From the NCBI GenBank assembly GCA_017541305.1, contig JAFXZJ010000025.1, positions 1 to 64,000 of the forward strand: a stretch of DNA of 64,000 nt, written 5' to 3'. Each line of letters starts with the position of its first letter. Position 1 is the stretch's first letter. This document shows positions 49,898 through 59,141 of the stretch, in pieces. The position numbers were made by a program, and so were the translations under genes. This DNA is from Clostridia bacterium. GTDB lineage: Bacteria > Bacillota > Clostridia > Christensenellales > CAG-138. The notes beneath the pieces were generated by a model, which did not search any database, was not told the origin of the DNA, and saw only the letters and a program-made list of their open reading frames with translations.

Positions 49898-50783
49898 AGC
49901 GCTTGAAAAAGAGATTAACCGAAAGGTCGGCAGAACATATGGATCCGCTGAGATAAAACAGCTAAGAAATGAGCTTGTTTCCGGAGCACTTGAGCGGTAT
50001 GACGATGAGCTTGCTTCGGGAGCTTTACCCGAAGCGGCTTACAGCACCGCTCTCGATTCGTTGGGCGACATAAGCGAGTTGCTCAAGTCCTGCGGCGTGG
50101 ATGAAAAGCGGAAGCGCCGCCGCCTTGCCTTGGCCATACCCCTGCTTCTGCTTTTGCTTGTGCCCGTGATCGCATGCGCGGCGCTTATCGAAAACAGCAC
50201 AGCCATGATCTTTTTTCTGATCATCGGACTGATAGCCGTCGGACTGACAGCATACGGAGTATTATCCCTCATCACCCGCTCCGGGAAAAAACCTTTAAGC
50301 ATAGTGAGCATCGCGATAGGCAGCACTATCTGTTCAACGCTTGCATACTTTGCGCTTATGATCATCTTCGGCACGATCGTCGAACAGGACGACAAGCGTT
50401 TTGACTACACCGGAGATATCGACACGATCAGCTCTATCTCGATAATACGGGTTTCTGGCGATTACTATTCAAGCACGATGGAGGACGATTTCAAATACAC
50501 CGTAGTAAAGGATATCGATCGCGAGGAATGGGCCAAACTGCTTTCAGAGATCGCAGAACTCAAATTCTATCTTCCTTTCGGCGATCCGCCATCTGTCAAT
50601 GCTGACGAACTGATGGTTATGATACGCTTCTCTCCATCAAAGGACGGCATGACCTGTGCACTGATCGGACAGAAATGTCCCGGATATGGTGAAAGGGTGG
50701 ATTCGAGGGTCCGGCTATATTTCCATTCCTATTTGTGTAAAGCAACCGATTGGGATTCCGTGATAAAAAAGTATTTGGATTGA
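49890..50783 (+). CDS. PadR-associated membrane protein
   Basis: 297 residues from ATG 49890, whose SD (GGAGGTG) lies inside padR. An N-terminal helical domain of about 75 residues (EINRKVGRTYGSAEIKQLRN, DELASGALPEAAYSTALDSL) resembles the permease-prefix/DUF1700-like domains common behind PadR. Three transmembrane helices follow (about 82-102, 105-125, 135-160), then an outer beta domain of about 130 residues. Such proteins may sense envelope state and titrate or signal to PadR, which is inferred. Confidence 0.75.
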   Translation: MREALEKEINRKVGRTYGSAEIKQLRNELVSGALERYDDELASGALPEAAYSTALDSLGDISELLKSCGVDEKRKRRRLALAIPLLLLLLVPVIACAALIENSTAMIFFLIIGLIAVGLTAYGVLSLITRSGKKPLSIVSIAIGSTICSTLAYFALMIIFGTIVEQDDKRFDYTGDIDTISSISIIRVSGDYYSSTMEDDFKYTVVKDIDREEWAKLLSEIAELKFYLPFGDPPSVNADELMVMIRFSPSKDGMTCALIGQKCPGYGERVDSRVRLYFHSYLCKATDWDSVIKKYLD

Positions 50784-50796
50784 CCGAGTAAAGCGC

Positions 50797-50845
50797 TTAT
50801 ATGAAACAAGCCGGGAGTATCGCTTCCCGGCTTGAAATTTATTAT
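50797..50845. terminator. Bidirectional terminator
   Basis: CAAGCCGGGA (50807-50816) pairs with TCCCGGCTTG (50825-50834) between two convergent genes. AAATTTATT follows on the plus strand and TTTCATATAA on the minus strand. The U tracts are moderate. Confidence 0.7.
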
Positions 50846-50850
50846 GCGGT

Positions 50851-51543
50851 TTACAGTTCGGGCTTGGAGGTGTCGACCTTGCCGCAGACGATCTCGAGAT
50901 TGCCGTTGCGGACGCGGATCTTGTCGATCATTTCCTTTTCGCGCTTGGTGCTGCGCAGGTTTATCCTGTAATAGAGCTTGTAAAGGCTGCCCATATTGGT
51001 GGTCTTGACCTTTTCGAGCTCCCAGGAGGTGGTGTATTTCTTGAAGATATCGTCGAATTCGCCGGAATAATCGAGGCTTTCGGGCACGGTTATGCGCAGC
51101 TCGCGGTATTTGGCGGGCTTTTCGCCGAAGCCGAGCATGAGCAGCACGAAGCCTATCGCGCAGATCACGATTATCACCGCGGCGGCAAGCAGCACGTAGC
51201 CGGAGCCGCATATGACGCCCGCGGCCATTGAAAGGAATATTACCAGAATATCGCGCGCGGTGCCGGGAGCGGAACGGAAGCGGACGAGGCCGAATGCGCC
51301 GCCCATCACTATGCCCATGCCGAGATTGCCGTTGACGACGGCGACGACCGCCGCCACCGCCACGGGCAGGAGCACCAGAGTCATTGCCATGCCCCTGTTA
51401 AAGCTGTTGCGGTACATATAAAGGAACGCCACGAGCAGGCCAAGCAAGAGCGCTGCGCCGCAGCAGACGAGTATCATTGCGACGTCGGGAACGATGGTGC
51501 CGTTCTTGAGAAGCAGACTGGTGAAAATGCCGTCCGAGATCAT
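50851..51543 (-). CDS. DUF4956 membrane protein
   Basis: 230 residues. About four transmembrane helices (20-42, 52-72, 75-95, 110-140) precede a cytoplasmic domain. GIVMGGAFGLVRFRSAPGTARDILVIF is the signature of DUF4956. The gene overlaps the end of the VTC-domain gene by four bases (ATGA), a pairing seen widely in Firmicutes, so the two probably form a membrane complex. Function unknown. Confidence 0.88.
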   Translation of the reverse strand: MISDGIFTSLLLKNGTIVPDVAMILVCCGAALLLGLLVAFLYMYRNSFNRGMAMTLVLLPVAVAAVVAVVNGNLGMGIVMGGAFGLVRFRSAPGTARDILVIFLSMAAGVICGSGYVLLAAAVIIVICAIGFVLLMLGFGEKPAKYRELRITVPESLDYSGEFDDIFKKYTTSWELEKVKTTNMGSLYKLYYRINLRSTKREKEMIDKIRVRNGNLEIVCGKVDTSKPEL

Positions 51544-52268
51544 AAATTGTCCCCCTGGTTTGTTGTTGTTTTTTGTGCTAAGAGCATTTTGTATGCGTTG
51601 CCGTACTTGGTGTAGGAGCCCGGGTAGATCCTGAGCTCGTCAAGCATGCCGGAGAGCCAAAGCGGCATCGCGTTGTTGATCTTTATCTCCAATATGTAGG
51701 AGCCCTGATCCATGAGCGTTTGCCCGTGCGGGCCGTGACGCAGATCGAGATCGTCCGTGCGGAAGGTGATGTTGGTATCGAACGTCATGCGCAGCTCGGG
51801 ATCCTCGCACCCGAAGAACGCCTGACGGTCATAGAACAGCGCCATGGCGGGCGCAAGCCCCTCGTAAAAATCGAGCACCCAATCGATCTCGGCCATTATC
51901 TGCGTGTAAGGTTCGGGAGCTTCGCGGCCGACAAGGAAGCGTATCGCTTCATCATAGGGCATTATCTCGCGCCTTTTATACACGATGCCCATGAGCTTTT
52001 TCTTGAGCTCGACAAAGGCGGGGCTGTCGCCGACCGGCACTCCGTAGGTGCGCAGACGAAGCTTTTCCTTATAGCGGGGCTTTTCGATGGATTCGCGGAT
52101 GAGGCGCGAATTCGGCGTATCGAAATAGATATTGCAGATCTTCGTCACGCCGTATTCATCGGCCTGCATGAAGCCGCGTATCCTTTCTCTCAGCGCCTCG
52201 TATTGCTCTTTTGTGATGATGTATTTGATCTCTTTGCGCTCAAATACAGCCTGGTTCCTGTTGATCAT
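51540..52268 (-). CDS. VTC-domain protein (polyphosphate polymerase-like)
   Basis: 242 residues from ATG 52268 (or 52265). The tunnel-shaped VTC fold pattern is seen. There is FERKEIKYIITKEQYEAL at the start, then ICNIYFDTPNSRLIRES, KEKLRLRTYG, FVELKKKLMGIVYKRRE and a late ILEIKINNAMPLWL. The Lys/Arg and Glu residues in these strands bind nucleotide, phosphate and metal in yeast Vtc4. With DUF4956 as partner it may make or export polyphosphate or another polymer, but bacterial members are little studied. Confidence 0.88.
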   Translation of the reverse strand: MINRNQAVFERKEIKYIITKEQYEALRERIRGFMQADEYGVTKICNIYFDTPNSRLIRESIEKPRYKEKLRLRTYGVPVGDSPAFVELKKKLMGIVYKRREIMPYDEAIRFLVGREAPEPYTQIMAEIDWVLDFYEGLAPAMALFYDRQAFFGCEDPELRMTFDTNITFRTDDLDLRHGPHGQTLMDQGSYILEIKINNAMPLWLSGMLDELRIYPGSYTKYGNAYKMLLAQKTTTNQGDNL

Positions 52269-52375
52269 CATCCACCGACCGCACGGGGACAAGCTTCCCC
52301 TTTTTTCGACATGTATTATAACACTTTTACGCCAAAAACGCTACATATATATTGCGGCAAACCGCAGACAGATTT

Positions 52376-53293
52376 TTACAGAAGCGACTTGGCAAAGCGC
52401 ATTAGATTACGCCAGCAGGCGTCCTCGAGAGCGGCGCCCTTTATGCCGGCCTTCTGCATCGCTTCCGCCAGCGCGGGGAGCTGCGAGGGATCGGAAAGCC
52501 CCTCGGGGTACTGCCCCATGCCGTCGAAATCGGAGCCTATGGCAAGGCAGCTCTGCCCTCCCACCTCAAGTATATGCTCCGCGTGGCGCACTATGTCGGA
52601 TATGTGCGCCATGCGCTCGTTGGTAAGCTGCTTATAATAGAAATTGACGCCCACTGTGCCGCCGCGCCGCGCTATCTCCCTTATGTGCTCGTCACGGTGA
52701 GAGCGCGGGGAATCGAAAACCGCGCGGGCATTGGAATGCGAGGCGAAAACCTTAACGTCCTCGGCAAGCACGTCGTCTATACCGGCGTCGTTAAGATGCG
52801 AAACGTCTACCGCCATGCCTATGCGCGCCATCTCGCGCACGATCCTCTTGCCGAGGAAGGTAAGACCGCGCTTGCTGCGCCCCAATGCGGGATAAGCAAG
52901 CTCGTTGGGAGTGTTCCAGGTGAGCGTCATTGCCCTGACGCCCATGCGGTGCGCGCACCGAAGCACGTCCTCATACCCCTCTATCGCCTCGCCGCCCTCG
53001 ATGGTGAGCACGGTGGCGATGCCGTCCCCCGCCGGGTCGAAATCGGGCGTGAGCGGAACGAGCTCCGGATTATCGGCGAGCATGCGCTCATAGGCGTCCG
53101 CCATGCTCAAAAACTGCTGAAGATAGGGGCGCTTGTGCTTAACATCGATCCAGGCCGCAAAGAACTGGAGCTTGACTCCGCCCTTTTTGAGCCCTTGAAG
53201 CGAGACGGACTGACGGCCGACGGGGCGCTTCAGATCATAGCCCTCGTTGACCATGCCGTATAAAAAATCACAGTGCCCGTCGGCAAAATACAT
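52376..53293 (-). CDS. Membrane dipeptidase (peptidase M19)
   Basis: 305 residues. A zinc-dependent TIM-barrel dipeptidase related to renal dipeptidase. Metal ligands are visible in DGHCD (His7, Asp9), the bridging Glu in TIEGGEA, and His residues in VDVSHLND and SHSNARAV, with SDFDG near the end. There is no signal peptide or membrane anchor despite the family name. It cleaves dipeptides, possibly D-amino-acid-containing ones. Gap of 67 bases after RNase Y, likely read as rny then this gene. Confidence 0.92.
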   Translation of the reverse strand: MYFADGHCDFLYGMVNEGYDLKRPVGRQSVSLQGLKKGGVKLQFFAAWIDVKHKRPYLQQFLSMADAYERMLADNPELVPLTPDFDPAGDGIATVLTIEGGEAIEGYEDVLRCAHRMGVRAMTLTWNTPNELAYPALGRSKRGLTFLGKRIVREMARIGMAVDVSHLNDAGIDDVLAEDVKVFASHSNARAVFDSPRSHRDEHIREIARRGGTVGVNFYYKQLTNERMAHISDIVRHAEHILEVGGQSCLAIGSDFDGMGQYPEGLSDPSQLPALAEAMQKAGIKGAALEDACWRNLMRFAKSLL

Positions 53294-53360
53294 GGATTAC
53301 CTCTCAATCAATAAAGCGGCCCCATGCGGTCATGCACGGAGCCGCTTTGCCATAAACGGT

Positions 53361-54911
53361 TTACTTGGCGAATTCGACAGCCCTGGTCTCCCTTATCACG
53401 TTCACCTTGATGGTGCCGGGGTACTCGAGCTCGGATTCGATGCGCTTTACGATATCCTTGGCAAGGATCAGCGTGTCGGCGTCGTTCACGTTCTCGGGCT
53501 TGACCATTATGCGCACCTCGCGGCCGGCCTGGATCGCGAAGACCTTGTCGACGCCCTCGAAGGAATTGGCGATATCCTCGAGCTTTTCAAGGCGCTTGAT
53601 GTAGTTTTCAAGCGTTTCGCGCCTTGCGCCGGGACGCGCCGCGCTGATGGCGTCGGCGGCCTGCACGAGAACGGCTTCGACCGTGTTGGGCTCAACGTCA
53701 CCGTGATGGGCGAGTATCGCGTGGACGATCTGGTTGTTCTCGCGGTATTTCTTGGCAAGATCCGCGCCGATCTGCGCGTGGCTGCCCTCGACCTCGTGAT
53801 CGACGGCCTTGCCGATATCATGGAGCAGGCCCGCGCGCTTGGCAAGCTGCACGTTGACGCCGAGCTCCACCGCCATGAGGCCCGCCAGATGCGCGACCTC
53901 GATGCTGTGCTTCAATACGTTCTGACCGTAGCTGGTGCGGTACTTGAGGCGGCCGAGCAGCCTTACGAGCTCGTGATGCAGCCCGTGCACGCCCACTTCG
54001 AATATCGCGGATTCGCCGGCCTCGCGGATCTGGTTGTCGACCTCCTTGCGGGCCTTTTCGACCATTTCTTCGATCCTGGCGGGATGGATGCGCCCGTCGA
54101 GAATGAGCTTTTCAAGGGCGATCCTTGCGACCTCGCGCCTGACGGGATCGAAGCCGGAGAGTATGACCGCCTCGGGAGTGTCGTCGATTATGAGATCGAC
54201 GCCGGTTGCAGTTTCAAGGGTCCTTATATTGCGGCCCTCGCGGCCGATTATGCGGCCCTTCATTTCGTCATTGGGAAGGGGAACGACGGAGATCGTGGTC
54301 TCGGCAACGTGATCGGCGGCGCAGCGCTGTATCGCGGAAGCGATTATGTTGACGGCGCGGCGGTCGGCCTCGGCCTTGGCCTTGGACTCGATATCGCGGA
54401 TCATAAGGGTCGCATCGTGACGCGCTTCCTTCTCGGCGTTGTTGAGGATTATCGCCTTTGCTTCGTCGGCGGTCATGGAGCCTATGCGCTCCAGCTCGCC
54501 CTTCTGCTTGTCATAAAGCTCCTGCGCGGCGGCTTCGAGCTTGTCGACTTCCTTGGTCCTCTGGTTAAGCTGCTCCTCGCGCTTTTCAAGGCCCTCGAGC
54601 TTTTTATCGAAGCTCTCCTCCCTCTGCTGAAGACGGCGCTCGGCGCGCTGGACTTCGTTCCTGCGTTCCTTGTTTTCCCTTTCCTGTTCGGTCTTGATGC
54701 GGTATACTTCTTCCTTGGCTTCAAGTATGGTCTCCTTCTTCAAGGTCTCAGCGCGCTTCTGCGCGTCGTCGATCATCTTCCTTACCGCATCCTCCGCCTT
54801 AGCCGTCTTGGCTTCGGCGATGTTCTTCCTGTAGCTGTAACCTATTGCTACGCCGATGCCCGCGCCCACCAAGAGGCCCGCGACTATCAGCAGGATGTGC
54901 CACCATTCCAA
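53361..54911 (-). CDS. rny: Ribonuclease Y
   Basis: 516 residues when started at the TTG at 54909-54911, which has a perfect GGAGG eight bases upstream; the longer ATG readings lack an SD. One transmembrane helix at residues 4-26 ([20 protein letters not shown]), a long coiled coil (about 30-185), a KH domain ([17 protein letters not shown]) and an HD domain ([17 protein letters not shown]) are in the right order. It starts mRNA decay at the membrane. The YlbF/YmcA-like protein and RNase J in this window are likely partners. Confidence 0.96.
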   Translation of the reverse strand: MEWWHILLIVAGLLVGAGIGVAIGYSYRKNIAEAKTAKAEDAVRKMIDDAQKRAETLKKETILEAKEEVYRIKTEQERENKERRNEVQRAERRLQQREESFDKKLEGLEKREEQLNQRTKEVDKLEAAAQELYDKQKGELERIGSMTADEAKAIILNNAEKEARHDATLMIRDIESKAKAEADRRAVNIIASAIQRCAADHVAETTISVVPLPNDEMKGRIIGREGRNIRTLETATGVDLIIDDTPEAVILSGFDPVRREVARIALEKLILDGRIHPARIEEMVEKARKEVDNQIREAGESAIFEVGVHGLHHELVRLLGRLKYRTSYGQNVLKHSIEVAHLAGLMAVELGVNVQLAKRAGLLHDIGKAVDHEVEGSHAQIGADLAKKYRENNQIVHAILAHHGDVEPNTVEAVLVQAADAISAARPGARRETLENYIKRLEKLEDIANSFEGVDKVFAIQAGREVRIMVKPENVNDADTLILAKDIVKRIESELEYPGTIKVNVIRETRAVEFAK

Positions 54912-54982
54912 ATCTATATCCTCCAATATATGTAATATGCCCCGCATGGCCCTTTTAGCCCATGGTATAGACATTCTAAAAT

Positions 54983-55023
54983 ATTATAAAGTAAAAATCC
55001 CGTTTCGTCAAGTGCGAAACGGG
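54983..55023 (-). promoter_or_regulatory. rny promoter overlapping a hairpin
   Basis: Minus-strand TTGACG (55006-55011) and TATAAT (54983-54988) have a 17-bp spacer. The -35 box sits inside a nine-base inverted repeat CCCGTTTCG/CGAAACGGG (54999-55023) that is followed by ATTTTTAC, so a terminator-like hairpin and the promoter share bases. Confidence 0.75.
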
Positions 55024-55134
55024 TCCGCAGAGGGCTTCCGGCAAAATATATCTTCATGTTAATGCTGTTACCATGTTTATTATTTTTAAAAACCGGGAAA
55101 GCTGTATTTATCACAGGGCACAGGAGCGTTTGAA

Positions 55135-55614
55135 GTGAAAAAACCCAAAAGAAAACTCACTCCCGAGGAGAGGAGAGAGCACGCGGAATACAGAAGAATG
55201 GTGAAGGAGCGCGCCCCAAGGAGCAGAACGGGGCTTCGCGCGCTGCTCGCGTTCGTGACGGGCGGCGCGATATGCTGCCTGGGGCAGTTAATAGGCGATA
55301 TCGGCGAGCTTTTGTGGGGGCTCGATACCGCGCAGCGCGGCAGCTTTACTTCGGTAACGCTGATATTCATCGCGTCGCTGCTGACCGGGCTGGGCGTTTA
55401 CGATAAGATAGGCCGCGTTGCGGGCGCGGGATCGGTGGTGCCGATAACGGGCTTTTCCAATTCCATCACAGCGCCCGCTATGGAGCACCGCTCGGAGGGG
55501 ATAGTCACGGGCGTGTGCGCACAGCTGTTTTCGATAGCGGGACCGGTGCTCGTATTCGGAATAACGGCCTCGGTCATAGTCGGGCTGATCGCGTGGATCG
55601 TATCGCTCCTATGA
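55135..55614 (+). CDS. Stage V sporulation protein AC-like membrane protein
   Basis: 159 residues from a GTG start with AGGAG upstream. A basic N-terminus (KKPKRKLTPEERREHAEYRR) precedes about four helices with GGAICCLGQLIGD, LTGLGVYDKIGRVAGAGSVVPITGFSNSITAPAME and a final VGLIAWIVSLL. This is the SpoVAC/SpoVAEb pattern, a channel for dipicolinic acid during spore formation and germination. SpoVAD and SpoVAE, the usual neighbours, are not next to it. The C-terminus overlaps the convergent small gene by six bases. Confidence 0.85.
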   Translation: MKKPKRKLTPEERREHAEYRRMVKERAPRSRTGLRALLAFVTGGAICCLGQLIGDIGELLWGLDTAQRGSFTSVTLIFIASLLTGLGVYDKIGRVAGAGSVVPITGFSNSITAPAMEHRSEGIVTGVCAQLFSIAGPVLVFGITASVIVGLIAWIVSLL

Positions 55615-55794
55615 GAACCTGACCGCAAGATAGATCCCCAGCGCGAGCAGAGCGGCGCAGAGCGCGCCCATAACGATCATCCTCCACTGCCTGTGCAGGC
55701 GCGAGGCGCCGCGCGAGTCGGCGAAGCTTTCCATAATGGCCTCGTTTTCGATATCGGTGAGGCTCTCGAATATCCTTTCGCCCTTGCCGTTCAT
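55609..55794 (-). CDS. Small membrane protein, likely minimal anti-sigma partner
   Basis: 61 residues starting at ATG 55794, four bases inside the end of the sigma factor gene (ATGA). The first 35 residues (ERIFESLTDIENEAIMESFA) resemble the cytoplasmic tip of clostridial ECF anti-sigma factors. One transmembrane helix (about 39-58) is then followed by only a few residues. Full-size anti-sigma factors carry a large outer domain, which is missing here. The stop codon appears natural, with no remnant coding sequence after it. Confidence 0.65.
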   Translation of the reverse strand: MNGKGERIFESLTDIENEAIMESFADSRGASRLHRQWRMIVMGALCAALLALGIYLAVRFS

Positions 55795-56348
55795 ACGGGA
55801 ATACCCTCTTTCTCAAGCATTTTTCTCAGTTTTTTCCTTGCCCTTGCCAGCCTTGCCTTGACCCTGCTCTCGCTGACGCCGAAGGCCTGCGCAACCTCGG
55901 CCAGGGAATAAGAGTACCAATACCTTTTTACGAACATGCCGCGCATCTCACCGGGAAGAGAGCTGACGAAGCGAGAGAGCACGCCTCGCAGCACCATATC
56001 GTCGCAGGGATCGCGTCCTGAGGCGGGATCGGGTATGCATTCGGAGAGCTCGTCGATTATGGCGGGCACCTGTCCCCCGCCCCTTTTTTGGGCGTTCTTT
56101 ATACGATAGGCTGATATCGCCGCGTTTCGGGCAAGCTTGGACAGGTATGCGGGCAAGCTTTCGGGCAGAGGCGGGATCGAATCCCAAGCGGAGAGCAGCA
56201 CGTCGTTCACGCATTCCTCGGCGTCCTCGCGGCTGCGGAGTATGCCGAAGGCCACGCTGAATATGAGCCCGCGGTAGGCGTCGGATACGGCCTTGAGCGC
56301 GTCCTCGGATCTTGACTCAAACAGCTTAAGGATCGCTTCGTCTGTCAT
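55791..56348 (-). CDS. ECF-type RNA polymerase sigma factor
   Basis: 185 residues. Region 2 includes YRGLIFSVAFGILRSREDAEECVNDVLLSAWDSI and LPAYLSKLARNAAISAYR. Region 4 has LPGEMRGMFVKRYWYSYSLAEVAQAFGVSESRVKARLARARKKL-type helices (read as several short motifs). The regulon is unknown; no matching promoter could be recognised next to it. It forms a two-gene unit with the 61-residue membrane protein. Confidence 0.92.
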   Translation of the reverse strand: MTDEAILKLFESRSEDALKAVSDAYRGLIFSVAFGILRSREDAEECVNDVLLSAWDSIPPLPESLPAYLSKLARNAAISAYRIKNAQKRGGGQVPAIIDELSECIPDPASGRDPCDDMVLRGVLSRFVSSLPGEMRGMFVKRYWYSYSLAEVAQAFGVSESRVKARLARARKKLRKMLEKEGIPV

Positions 56349-56419
56349 GCTTCTCTCCCCTCCCTTCGACCCATATGACGCAAAACGGCTTCAACGGGTA
56401 ACGCACGAAGAAAAATATA

Positions 56420-56456
56420 TTTTAACGAAACGGGCCCGCCCATAGCGGGCGGGCCC
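56420..56456 (-). terminator. Terminator of the subtilase gene
   Basis: Minus-strand GGGCCCGCCC and GGGCGGGCCC around a five-base loop, followed by GTTTCGTTAAAATATATTTTT. Confidence 0.85.
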
Positions 56457-56471
56457 TGAGAGCCGTTTAGA

Positions 56472-59114
56472 TCAAACGCCTATGCCGAGGCTCCAGCGGA
56501 GTATGATGAGCGCGTCGGCGGAATCGTATGCGCCGTCGCCGTTGACGTCGGCCACGGAGAGATCGAGCGCGTCAGCGCCGAGGATGCCGAGCGAGTAGCG
56601 GAGCATGAGCAGCGCGTCCTCGGAATCGACCACGCCGTCGCTGTTGACGTCGCCGAGGATGCCGGGATTATAGTCGCCGGAATAGTCGATATCGTCAACG
56701 TAGGCCGCGTCGTCCACGCCGTACCAGGAGCTGAGATCCCAGCTGCCCTTCTCGAACGCCCACTTGAAGGTGTAGATCTTGTCGCTCGTTGCGGTGAAGG
56801 TGTAGCTGGCCCAGTTCCTTTCGCCGGAGGCTTCGGTCTTCTTGGTGCCGTCAACGTAGAAGCGGAAGTAGTCGTAGCTGCTGACGGAGCTTACGCTGTA
56901 ACGGAACGAGAGCGTCTCGCCCGCGTGCATATCGAGGGTGAGCGTGAAGTAGCTGCTGGTGCTTGCCTGGCCCCAGTTGGACGAGGTCACGTAATCGTTC
57001 ATGGCGAACCAGGGGAAATCCTCGAGGCTGTTGTCAAAGGGCAGATCTCCGCCGTCGACGTTTGCCGCGGACTCGAAGGTGTGATAATAGAAGAAGCCCT
57101 TTACGAAAGCGGCGTCCGCGCCGGAAGCGCCGGAGGCGTTCTTCTTGAATATGAACTCAAAGCTGTGATCGCCGGAGGTGGGCAGTATGTATTCGAAGTC
57201 AACGTAGCCGTCGGTCGCGCCCGAGGTGAGCACCGCGCTGCCGTCGCACTTGAATATGAAGTTGTCGCCCGAGGCGGAATCGACCTTGTATTTGAAGGTG
57301 AGCTGCATGCCCTTGGCGATCACGCAATGGGCGGTCATAACGGATTCGGAGTTGTTCACGCCCGCGTTGCCGCTCATTGCGGCGTTATCCTCGTTATTGA
57401 CGATCCAGGGATACTGGCCTTCGGAAACGAAGGGGACGGTGCCGCCGGTGATATTCGCCGCGGAGGAAAGGGAGCTTTCGACCTTGAAATTGCGCACCCA
57501 GGCCTTATCGGAGCCGGAAGCGCCGGAGGCGTTCTTTGTGAACTCGAAAGTGACCTGCACGCTGCCGTGACCGGGGATCTGAACGGTCTCGGTCGTCCAG
57601 TCCTTTTCGCCGCTGTCCTCGAAAACGGTGGTGCCGTTGGCCTTTACGCGGAAGAAGTCACCGGATTCGGAGCTTACCTTATAGTCAAACGTGATGGTCT
57701 GCTCGACGCCCACGGTCAGCTCGGTCTTCATGGTGGAGGTGGAATTGTTCACGCCCGCATTGCCGCTGACTGCGGAATTGCCGTCGACCGTCCAGGCGTA
57801 ATTGCCGGAGGAAACGAAATGGCTGCAGAAGCCTTCGGCATTGACGGCGGGATCGAGACCGTACATGTCGGCCTCAAGATAAGCCATGCCCGCGCCGGCA
57901 TTGGTGGCGCTGATCGTCTTGGCGTTGGCCTTGATCACGGATATGACCTCGTCGGCGTTCATATCGGGATTGGCGGTCTTTATCTGAGCCGCGACGGCCG
58001 CAACGTGGGGAGAAGCCATGGAGGTGCCGTCCTTGGAGCCGAAATCGCCGCCGGGAACGGAGCTTGTGATGCTCTCGCCGGGAGCCGCGATATCGACCAG
58101 GGGACCGTAGTTGGAGAAATAGCTGAGGGAATGGCTCTGGCCGATGGAGGCAACGGTGCAGAGACGCTCGATGTTGGCGGGGCAGCAGTTTGCGGCGTCC
58201 TGGCTTTCGTTGCCCGCGGCAACGACGACGGTGGTGCCCCTGTCAAAGGCCTCGTCGACTATCTCGGCCATGAAGTGATGCTCTTCGCCGCCGTCACAGC
58301 CGCCGCCGAGGGACATGTTCTCGACGTCGGCGCCGTGCAGGGAGCCGTATTCCATACCAAGACCGACGTTGAGAGTGCTGCCGGAGCCCTGATCGGAGAG
58401 GACCTTGATGGGCATTATCTTGACGTTGGAGAAGGTGCCGTCGACTACGGTGCCGCAGACGTGGGTGCCGTGGGAATGGCCGTCCTCGGGATTATCGGTG
58501 TTGTTGACGAAGTTCCAGCCGGGGATGAGCCTGTCCACAAGGAAGGGATGATCGGAATCGGCGCCGGTATCGATAACGGCAACGATCACCTGGGGCAGAT
58601 TGGAAAGGTTGCTGCCGTATTCGGCATAGAGCCACTGGTTATAGGCATACATGTTGATGTGGGAAGCGCCGAAGCCCCAGGACTTGAAGGAGCTGCTGCC
58701 GGGAGTGGCATAGGCCTCCATGATCTCGTCGGGCTCGGCCCATTCGACCTCGTCCATAAGCCTGAACTGCTTGAGGGCAGCCTCGGCCTCTTCGGGAGTC
58801 GCATACTGGAATACGTGCCAATCATTGTAGCCGGATGCGGAGGCTATCGCCTTGTCATCGTGAAGCTCGTGACCGGACTTGACGATGATGCGTGCAAGCG
58901 CGAATTCGCCCAGATCCTTCTTCGCCTCAAGATCCTTATCGTAAACGGTGGTGATCTTTGCGACGCTGTCGGTGAAGCTTGCAAGCTCCGCGATCTTCGC
59001 TTCGCGCTCGGCGTTAGTCTCGGGGCGTTCGGTCTCGGCGCCAACCGCGGGGACGAGAGCCAGCGCCATAATGAGGGCCACTATGAACGCCAGAAGTCTT
59101 TTGCTGTTTTTCAT
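56472..59114 (-). CDS. Secreted subtilisin-like serine protease with repeat domains and dockerin
   Basis: 880 residues. A signal peptide (1-26) is followed by an inhibitor-like propeptide (about 40-135) and a peptidase S8 domain. The catalytic residues are Asp182 (VIDTGAD), His215 (HSHGTHVCGTV), oxyanion Asn302 (AAGNES) and Ser365 (DGTSMASPH). Three tandem beta domains of roughly 110-125 residues follow, sharing GNAGVNNS, FDYKV/FKYKV-type strands and FTKNASGASGSDKAWV. The last about 60 residues are a type I dockerin (GDVNSDGVVDSEDALLMLRY, DVNGDGAYDSADALIILRWS). It is probably displayed on the surface through a cohesin. It is the only enzyme among the three dockerin proteins here. Confidence 0.93.
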   Translation of the reverse strand: MKNSKRLLAFIVALIMALALVPAVGAETERPETNAEREAKIAELASFTDSVAKITTVYDKDLEAKKDLGEFALARIIVKSGHELHDDKAIASASGYNDWHVFQYATPEEAEAALKQFRLMDEVEWAEPDEIMEAYATPGSSSFKSWGFGASHINMYAYNQWLYAEYGSNLSNLPQVIVAVIDTGADSDHPFLVDRLIPGWNFVNNTDNPEDGHSHGTHVCGTVVDGTFSNVKIMPIKVLSDQGSGSTLNVGLGMEYGSLHGADVENMSLGGGCDGGEEHHFMAEIVDEAFDRGTTVVVAAGNESQDAANCCPANIERLCTVASIGQSHSLSYFSNYGPLVDIAAPGESITSSVPGGDFGSKDGTSMASPHVAAVAAQIKTANPDMNADEVISVIKANAKTISATNAGAGMAYLEADMYGLDPAVNAEGFCSHFVSSGNYAWTVDGNSAVSGNAGVNNSTSTMKTELTVGVEQTITFDYKVSSESGDFFRVKANGTTVFEDSGEKDWTTETVQIPGHGSVQVTFEFTKNASGASGSDKAWVRNFKVESSLSSAANITGGTVPFVSEGQYPWIVNNEDNAAMSGNAGVNNSESVMTAHCVIAKGMQLTFKYKVDSASGDNFIFKCDGSAVLTSGATDGYVDFEYILPTSGDHSFEFIFKKNASGASGADAAFVKGFFYYHTFESAANVDGGDLPFDNSLEDFPWFAMNDYVTSSNWGQASTSSYFTLTLDMHAGETLSFRYSVSSVSSYDYFRFYVDGTKKTEASGERNWASYTFTATSDKIYTFKWAFEKGSWDLSSWYGVDDAAYVDDIDYSGDYNPGILGDVNSDGVVDSEDALLMLRYSLGILGADALDLSVADVNGDGAYDSADALIILRWSLGIGV

Positions 59115-59141
59115 GGGGTTTATCTCCTTTAAATTATTAAC

